Positions 6,418 to 11,618 of a stretch of 11,618 nucleotides of DNA are shown piece by piece. Within the stretch, counting starts at the first letter, position 1. Every line of letters starts with the position of its first letter. Below the pieces are notes generated by a model, which saw nothing but the letters and a program-made list of their open reading frames with translations, searched no databases and was not told the DNA's origin. The translations under genes were made by a program, and so were the position numbers. Source of the DNA: JADJLQ01 sp034439915 (lineage in GTDB: Bacteria; Bacteroidota; Bacteroidia; Chitinophagales; Saprospiraceae). The stretch spans positions 1-11,618 of the forward strand of contig JAWXBI010000259.1 of the NCBI GenBank assembly GCA_034439915.1, read 5' to 3'.

Positions 6418-8790
6418 ATGAAAAAAGGTTTTACAAAAAGTGTCGGATTGATTTTAAACTTTTCCAGCTGTAAAGTTCAGGAGCTGGTTTTGATTGCTTT
6501 TGCAATTTTATATTTCTTTGCCTGCGATAATTTTGATCCTTACAGACCGGAGAGACCTATGGATCCCTGGGCTTTCCGCTCCGTTTTAGACAAGCATCCC
6601 AGGATGCTCACCCTGGCGCTGGATTCCGCTTGTTACGTAGCCTATGATCTTGCTCGTTGTACGCTGCTTAAAGCTTGGAAGGGAGGCGTAACACTTGAAG
6701 GTGCTGCTTATACAGACAAAAAGAATGTACAACCCTCGACCTGGGGGAAATCCTACTTTTCCGATAGCCTTCATCGTTCTAATTGGATTGTGGAAGAGGA
6801 CGGTGAAAAAAAAAATCATCATATGGTAAGTAAGGGTTATGCTTTTCATCAAAACCAGATTACCCTGAGGTATGAATTGTTCCTTTCCTCTGGAGATACC
6901 ATTTATATAGAAGAGCAACCGGAGTTTATACGAAGTAAAACCGGGAAGCCCGGATTGGAAAGATTATTCAAAACCTCTCACGTTCCGGATGGTGTAAAAA
7001 TTTCAGTACAATCTGCAGACAACACCTTTACATTGAATTCAAATAAAAAAACACGTGTAGCCTCCTATTTTAATTCACTGCCCGAACAAATTCCCCCCAA
7101 GCCGGAAGCTGAATATGATCACAGGGGTAGATATTGGATAGAAAAAAGTGACTGCATGACTTGCCATGAGGCGGATAGAAAAACAGTGGGGCCTTCTTTC
7201 CAACAAATTGCACAACGTTATCCAAATGAAAAAAAGGTTATTCAATATCTTATCCGTAAGATCAAAGAAGGTAGTGTGGGCGTTTGGGAAAGTACCGTGA
7301 TGAATCCTCATCCAAAACTTACTGAAAATGAAATAAAGATCATGCTGGATTATATCCTTTCATTAAAACCGGCGCAGAATAAAAAAGTAATTAATGTCAT
7401 TGAAAATAAAAAAGCCCAGGCGATTAAAACCACCAAACCTGGTTTTGGGGCTCCGCTTGAAGGTGTCCATCCAAGCTATGAAGTAAGCACCATTCATAAA
7501 AAGGATTTTAAACCACGTGTAGGTGGCCTGGCTTTTCTTCCGGATGGACGTTTACTGGTAACTACCTGGGATGCCATAGGCGCCGTTTACCTGCTGGATG
7601 GTGTCGAAACTGGTGATACCAACAAGATCAAAGTGAAGCGTATCGCCTCTGGACTGGCAGAGCCTCTGGGTATTGAAGTTGTTAATGGGGAAATATTTGT
7701 ATTACAGAAGCAAGAGTTAACCAGATTGATCGATCAGGATGGCGATGACCTTATTGATGTATATGAGGCAGTGTGTAATCGGTGGGGAGTTACCGGTGAT
7801 TTTCATGAATTTGCTTTTGGACTGATTTTTAAAGATGGACATTTTTACGCAACGCTTTCTTTAGCTATGCGGCTCATGTCCCATGAGAAACAACAGCCGG
7901 ACCGTGGCAGGACCATCAGGATCAGCCGGGATGGCAGTTATGAATCTATTAATTATGGCCTGCGAACACCCAACGGCATTGGCCTTGGTATCGATAACGA
8001 AATATTTGTGACCGACAACCAGGGAGAATGGGTTCCCGGTAATAAATTAATTCATGTTAAAAAGGGAGAGTATCATGGCATGCGTTGGGGACTTCCGGAT
8101 TCACTGCCGGAAACAACACCCATTGCACTGCCAGCCATTTGGCTCCCGGAAGATGAAATAGGCAACTCACCATCTGAGCCGGTTTTGATGCAGGACGGCC
8201 CATATAAAGGTCAAATGCTGCATGGTGATGTGACGCATGGAGGCATAAAAAGGGACTTTCTGGAAAAAATAAATGGTGCGTATCAGGGTGCAGTATTTCG
8301 ATTCACCCAGGGATTGGAAGCAGGGGTGAATCGTCTTCGCTGGGGCCCGGATGGCGCACTTTATATTGGAGGAGTCGGGATGGTGGGTGGATGGAGCTGG
8401 AAAGAAAAACAATACGGTCTCCAACGAATGAAATACAATGGGAACCTGACATTTGAAATGCTGGCTGTCCGCGCAAAAGCAAAAGGTTTTGAAATAGAAT
8501 TTACAGAACCGCTTGAAAAGGGAAGAGAAATCAGGGTATCTGAATTTTTAGTACATCAATGGTGCTATCTTCCAACGGCAAATTATGGCGGACCCAAAAT
8601 GGATTTGGAAAAATTGAAAGTTACACGGATCAATATTTCAAAAGACAGATCCCGGGTATATTTGGAAATCCCGGAATTAAAAAAAGAACATGTGGTTTAT
8701 TTTCGTTTACCGGAGAATCTTCAAAGCGTCAGTGGGCAGTCCCTATGGTCTTCCGAAGCCTGGTACACTTTAAATAATATTCCTGAGTAA
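6418..8790 (+). CDS. Lipoprotein: c-type cytochrome fused to a beta-propeller
   Basis: A 790-residue protein. The N-terminus has a hydrophobic stretch ending in a lipobox-like F-F-A-C36, with D37 next, so it is probably a lipoprotein, though the leader is long. Residues about 45-215 form a domain ('PWAFRSVLDKHPRMLTLAL', 'KAWKGGV') that I know only as an uncharacterised module preceding cytochromes in Bacteroidota and Planctomycetota-type proteins. A class-I cytochrome c domain follows: C246-M-T-C-H250 binds haem, with M295 in 'VMNPHP' as likely axial ligand. Residues about 340-650 look like a PQQ-dehydrogenase-type propeller ('GLAFLPDGRLLVTTW', 'GLRTPNGIGLG', 'RWGPDGALYIGG'). A short all-beta tail closes it. 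It likely oxidises a sugar-like substrate and passes electrons to the haem, in the envelope. PQQ dependence is not proven. Confidence 0.82.
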   Translation: MKKGFTKSVGLILNFSSCKVQELVLIAFAILYFFACDNFDPYRPERPMDPWAFRSVLDKHPRMLTLALDSACYVAYDLARCTLLKAWKGGVTLEGAAYTDKKNVQPSTWGKSYFSDSLHRSNWIVEEDGEKKNHHMVSKGYAFHQNQITLRYELFLSSGDTIYIEEQPEFIRSKTGKPGLERLFKTSHVPDGVKISVQSADNTFTLNSNKKTRVASYFNSLPEQIPPKPEAEYDHRGRYWIEKSDCMTCHEADRKTVGPSFQQIAQRYPNEKKVIQYLIRKIKEGSVGVWESTVMNPHPKLTENEIKIMLDYILSLKPAQNKKVINVIENKKAQAIKTTKPGFGAPLEGVHPSYEVSTIHKKDFKPRVGGLAFLPDGRLLVTTWDAIGAVYLLDGVETGDTNKIKVKRIASGLAEPLGIEVVNGEIFVLQKQELTRLIDQDGDDLIDVYEAVCNRWGVTGDFHEFAFGLIFKDGHFYATLSLAMRLMSHEKQQPDRGRTIRISRDGSYESINYGLRTPNGIGLGIDNEIFVTDNQGEWVPGNKLIHVKKGEYHGMRWGLPDSLPETTPIALPAIWLPEDEIGNSPSEPVLMQDGPYKGQMLHGDVTHGGIKRDFLEKINGAYQGAVFRFTQGLEAGVNRLRWGPDGALYIGGVGMVGGWSWKEKQYGLQRMKYNGNLTFEMLAVRAKAKGFEIEFTEPLEKGREIRVSEFLVHQWCYLPTANYGGPKMDLEKLKVTRINISKDRSRVYLEIPELKKEHVVYFRLPENLQSVSGQSLWSSEAWYTLNNIPE

Positions 8791-8808
8791 ACTTTCTAAA
8801 ACCCCAAT

Positions 8809-10233
8809 ATGGACCATCTGCAATATGGAAACGAAAAGATCAACCGCAGGGAATTTGTCGGTCGCACCGGGACATGGATGGCCTCTGGCTTAGTTGGAAG
8901 CTCGTTAAGCACTAAACATTTAAGCAATTTCATGAAACCATCACCCATGATCCGGATCAAAAATGTAGATTCTAATTTTGAACGTGAACCACTGATTCCG
9001 TATCGCTTTAAAGGAAGTGCTATCACGGAGGGATGGCAGACAGCGGCTTATCTGGAGTCCGAATCCGGTATCCACAAAATAGGTCTTGGAGGCCAGGGAA
9101 TCCTTTGGTCCGATTCAAAAGTTTTTGCAGCCCACTCCCCTGCAGGAGGCAATGCCCTGATGTATGCCATGAGCGAGAGGGCTTTACAAATCATGAAGGG
9201 GAATACCTTTACCCATCCGCAGTCCTTACTCGATGAGCTGCTGCCGGAAGTCTATGCTTACGGACAGAAAATAACCGGTAATCCGGATTTAAGAAAAACA
9301 TTTGCCTTAAATGCCCTGGTATGTATCGATAATGCCGCCTGGTTGTTATATGCTGCTGAAAACCGGATTAATCAATTTGATGACCTGGTTCCGAATACTT
9401 ATAAACCGGGTTTAGGCTATCGCCATGAAAAAGTGGCCAGCATGCCTTCCTTTAGTGTGGGTGCGGATGTTGAAAAAATCAAGGCGGCTGCGGATCAGGG
9501 ATATTTTATTATGAAACTAAAGACCGGGTCAGCCGGCTCCCAGCAGGAAATGTTGGAAAAGGATATCGCTTTTCTTACGGCTGTGCACAAAGCTATTGGT
9601 CACTACGAGACACCCTATACTAAAACAGGGAAGATCCCGTATTATTTCGATGCCAATGAACGGTATGATGAGAAAGTTACTTTATTGCGTTTCCTGGATC
9701 ACGCCAAAAAAATTGGGGCTTTTGATCAGATTGCGGTGGTCGAAGAACCTTTTGGTGAAAGGAACGAGATGTTTGTAGGAGATATGGGCGTGACCATTGC
9801 TGCGGATGAAAGTGCCCATACCACAGAGGATGCTGCTGCACGGATTGAGCAGGGTTATTCTGCGATTGCTGTAAAAGCCATTGCAAAGACCCTAAGCATG
9901 ACTATGCGGGTTGTCCAGCTTGCTTACGATAAAAACATCCCTTGTTTTTGTGCGGACTTAACCGTCAACCCTATTCTGGCGGATTGGAATAAAAATGTGG
10001 CTGCCCGCCTGGCTCCTTTTCCCAATATAAGTATTGGATTGCAGGAAACAAACGGACATCAATATTATAAAAACTGGGATAAAATGATGAGCTACCACCC
10101 AAAAGCCGGGGCCAGTTGGACCCAGACCCGGGATGGCGTCTACCTCACCGATCAATCGTTTTATAAAGAAAGTGGCGGGATATTCCAACCATCAGCACAT
10201 TATGAGGAAATGTTTAGTCATTTGCATAAATAA
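8809..10233 (+). CDS. Tat-exported enolase-superfamily (MLE/MR-like) enzyme
   Basis: A 474-residue protein of the mandelate racemase/muconate lactonizing enzyme branch of the enolase superfamily. The N-terminus carries a twin-arginine motif, N-R-R-E-F-V-G (residues 12-18), followed by a moderately hydrophobic stretch to about residue 35, so folded export is likely. A capping domain (about 50-190) precedes the barrel. Active-site residues appear in order: K236-L-K238 (KxK, base on strand 2), D281-A-N (metal), E312-E-P (metal), D333-E-S (metal), and K356 in 'AIAVK' (second base). This Lys/Lys pattern fits the MLE subgroup, which includes epimerases, cycloisomerases and dehydratases; the exact reaction cannot be read. 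It starts 18 bp after the cytochrome fusion gene, implying one transcript. Exported members of this superfamily are less common than cytoplasmic ones. Confidence 0.85.
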   Translation: MDHLQYGNEKINRREFVGRTGTWMASGLVGSSLSTKHLSNFMKPSPMIRIKNVDSNFEREPLIPYRFKGSAITEGWQTAAYLESESGIHKIGLGGQGILWSDSKVFAAHSPAGGNALMYAMSERALQIMKGNTFTHPQSLLDELLPEVYAYGQKITGNPDLRKTFALNALVCIDNAAWLLYAAENRINQFDDLVPNTYKPGLGYRHEKVASMPSFSVGADVEKIKAAADQGYFIMKLKTGSAGSQQEMLEKDIAFLTAVHKAIGHYETPYTKTGKIPYYFDANERYDEKVTLLRFLDHAKKIGAFDQIAVVEEPFGERNEMFVGDMGVTIAADESAHTTEDAAARIEQGYSAIAVKAIAKTLSMTMRVVQLAYDKNIPCFCADLTVNPILADWNKNVAARLAPFPNISIGLQETNGHQYYKNWDKMMSYHPKAGASWTQTRDGVYLTDQSFYKESGGIFQPSAHYEEMFSHLHK

Positions 10234-10341
10234 TTATTTGTTTTGAATAGTATGTTAAAGTTTAAACTATAATTGAATTGATGAATTTTATGCAATATTG
10301 TGTAAATTATGATAGTATACGTTTTACCCAATTAAATCGAG
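10234..10341 (+). promoter_or_regulatory. AT-rich gap with candidate promoter and palindrome
   Basis: TTG at 10298-10300, a 17-nt spacer and TACGTTTT at 10318-10325 resemble the Bacteroidota promoter (one mismatch in TAnnTTTG, spacer short). They sit just ahead of the ATG at 10342. A perfect 10-bp palindrome, AGTTTAAACT, lies at 10259-10268. No clear intrinsic terminator for the preceding cluster is visible. Confidence 0.3.
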
Positions 10342-11541
10342 ATGAGCCTTTATTCCAGGTTAATAATTTGTTCTTGGTCGTTGTTATTTACCAAGGTTTG
10401 TTTTTCACAAGAAAGTATTGAAAACTTTCAGAAACCAGAGAAACAAATCTCTTTTGCACGAGAGAAAAAATCACTTTCTTATTATGTCCGGCAAGCCGAG
10501 CTTTGGTATACTGAAATAAAAAAAGACTATACTTCTGAATACAACTGGTTCAATTATTACAGGGCATGCAGAAATGCACACGGTACAGCGGATTGGAAAG
10601 ATGATTTTGTTAAAGAATCACCGGCATTAAAATTTGGTCAGGAAATAGCGGATTCTATGAAGGTCTATATTCCTGAAACCTTTACGTATTATTTTGTTGC
10701 CGGATCAACTGGAGGGGTATCAAGTAATGGAGACCTTTTAATGAAAGCTTACCAACTCAATCCTGATTTTGAGGGTATTCATGCTACCATGGCAACTTAT
10801 GCTACTTCGATTTTTGACGACAATCTAAGAAAAGACGTAAATCAACGGTGGTTCAAACAAAATGAAATTTCCATGGGTTTACTGAATTATGCCTATAATG
10901 TTTTAATGTCCTTAGAACCAAATAGTGTTATTCTAAGTGAACATGACAATGATACGTACCCGCTTTGGATGTTACAGGATGCAAAGAGTTTAAGAGAAGA
11001 TGTTACCGTCATTAATATTGACTTTTTGTTGGACGAAAACTATCGAAAAGTAATCTTTGAGAAACTAAAAATCCGGCCCCTTGACCTTGGCAACATTGAC
11101 CTGAATAAGTATTCCGAAAACTGGGAAAAAGTTGTTCATCATTTTGTAAATTATTATAAAATTGAGAATCCCCTTTATATTGCCATGTCAATGGCACCTG
11201 AAAGATATGAAGGCCTTAATAACCACTTACATCCTGTGGGTTTAGCTTTTAAATATTCAACAGCCAAGGTTGAAAACACTTTCCTCAATTTAGAATTGGT
11301 TGAAAATAAATTTTTATTGGACTATATTTTTGCTAACTTTTATCCTGACATCAGCGCAAACATTGTAAATCAATTAAACCTGAATTATTTCACATCTTTT
11401 AAAATTTGTTATCATTACTATAGAAAAAACCATTTGACCCCTCAAATTGAAAAGATAGACAAATTGGTCTCCATTATCCTGGATAATATTGAGCCAGCTG
11501 AGGTTAGAAATAAATCCAAGGAGAAATTTTATAACAACTAA
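10342..11541 (+). CDS. Exported protein with a DUF2723-like soluble motif region
   Basis: A 399-residue protein with a signal peptide (hydrophobic residues about 6-20; likely cut near C-F-S-Q, residues 20-23). No further membrane segment is seen. The central part, around residues 190-240, reads 'LEPNSVILSEHDNDTYPLWM', then 'REDVTVINIDFLLDENY' (D202-N-D-T205). This closely follows the periplasmic 'DNDT-PLW ... DV-V-N-LL--Y' block found after the membrane domain in DUF2723 proteins, which are glycosyltransferase-like. Here the multi-pass catalytic part is absent, so this is a stand-alone soluble relative rather than a transferase. The residues before it are helical and repeat-like (aromatic-rich, TPR-like in feel) but show no clear repeat signature. 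Function unknown; periplasmic or surface location inferred. It follows the enolase gene by 108 bp and may have its own promoter. Confidence 0.6.
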   Translation: MSLYSRLIICSWSLLFTKVCFSQESIENFQKPEKQISFAREKKSLSYYVRQAELWYTEIKKDYTSEYNWFNYYRACRNAHGTADWKDDFVKESPALKFGQEIADSMKVYIPETFTYYFVAGSTGGVSSNGDLLMKAYQLNPDFEGIHATMATYATSIFDDNLRKDVNQRWFKQNEISMGLLNYAYNVLMSLEPNSVILSEHDNDTYPLWMLQDAKSLREDVTVINIDFLLDENYRKVIFEKLKIRPLDLGNIDLNKYSENWEKVVHHFVNYYKIENPLYIAMSMAPERYEGLNNHLHPVGLAFKYSTAKVENTFLNLELVENKFLLDYIFANFYPDISANIVNQLNLNYFTSFKICYHYYRKNHLTPQIEKIDKLVSIILDNIEPAEVRNKSKEKFYNN

Positions 11542-11618
11542 CCCATAATGGAAACTGACGTCATATGATAGCCTTATCTTTCCCACAACACTTAAGGTCT
11601 GCCAAATGAAAATTCACA
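11542..11618 (+). other. Window tail; possible start of a further gene
   Basis: The last 77 bases hold no complete gene. An ATG at 11606 opens a frame (M-K-I-H) that runs off the window. TATCTTTC at 11574-11581 is one mismatch from the Bacteroidota -7 element, but no good -33 element is placed before it. Too little is visible to call a gene. Confidence 0.2.

Noticed and set aside
6586..6918. Minus-strand frame of 110 codons opposite the cytochrome fusion gene.
   Set aside because: Shadow of a strong + strand coding region, with no domain or promoter support.

Overview
The window reads as a chromosomal segment of a Bacteroidota bacterium. The phylum call rests on a near-perfect Bacteroidota-type promoter (TTTG, 20-nt spacer, TAACTTTG) ahead of the toxin gene, A-rich leaders with little Shine-Dalgarno signal, and gene families typical of free-living, polymer- and sugar-degrading Bacteroidota. 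The genus cannot be fixed from sequence alone. Every supported gene lies on the + strand, and no rRNA, tRNA, CRISPR array or transposase gene was found.

Layout. (1) 1-756: the 3' part of a two-domain GNAT acetyltransferase, cut by the window edge. (2) 757-2640: a gene-poor accessory patch. It holds a HigBA-type toxin-antitoxin pair and a decayed WGR-like gene. The toxin gene has a one-base shift in an A8 tract that removes the family C-terminus unless the ribosome or polymerase slips. The WGR-like gene is split by an insertion of about 111 bp with a target-site-like ACTAG repeat on each side; excising it on paper restores the reading frame exactly. A second one-base lesion near its 3' end hides its natural C-terminus. 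Short repeats flank the toxin-antitoxin pair. (3) 2712-3833: an HGSNAT/DUF5009-like polytopic membrane acyltransferase. (4) 3948-10233: a tight three-gene, probably co-transcribed cluster (gaps of 28 and 18 bp). It encodes a secreted protein with two tandem alpha/beta-hydrolase domains, a lipoprotein that joins a c-type cytochrome to a beta-propeller, and a twin-arginine-exported enolase-superfamily enzyme with a complete set of active-site residues. (5) 10342-11541: an exported protein carrying the soluble 'DNDT-PLW' motif region otherwise seen in DUF2723 membrane proteins.

How the genes may work together. The three-gene cluster looks like a cell-envelope catabolic module: ester or lactone hydrolysis, oxidation with electrons passed to haem c, and enolase-type dehydration or epimerisation, all outside the cytoplasm. 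The upstream membrane acyltransferase may modify the same sugar-like substrate. The substrate is unknown and this role is inference. The accessory patch is unrelated in function and shows insertion, frameshift and repeat scars.
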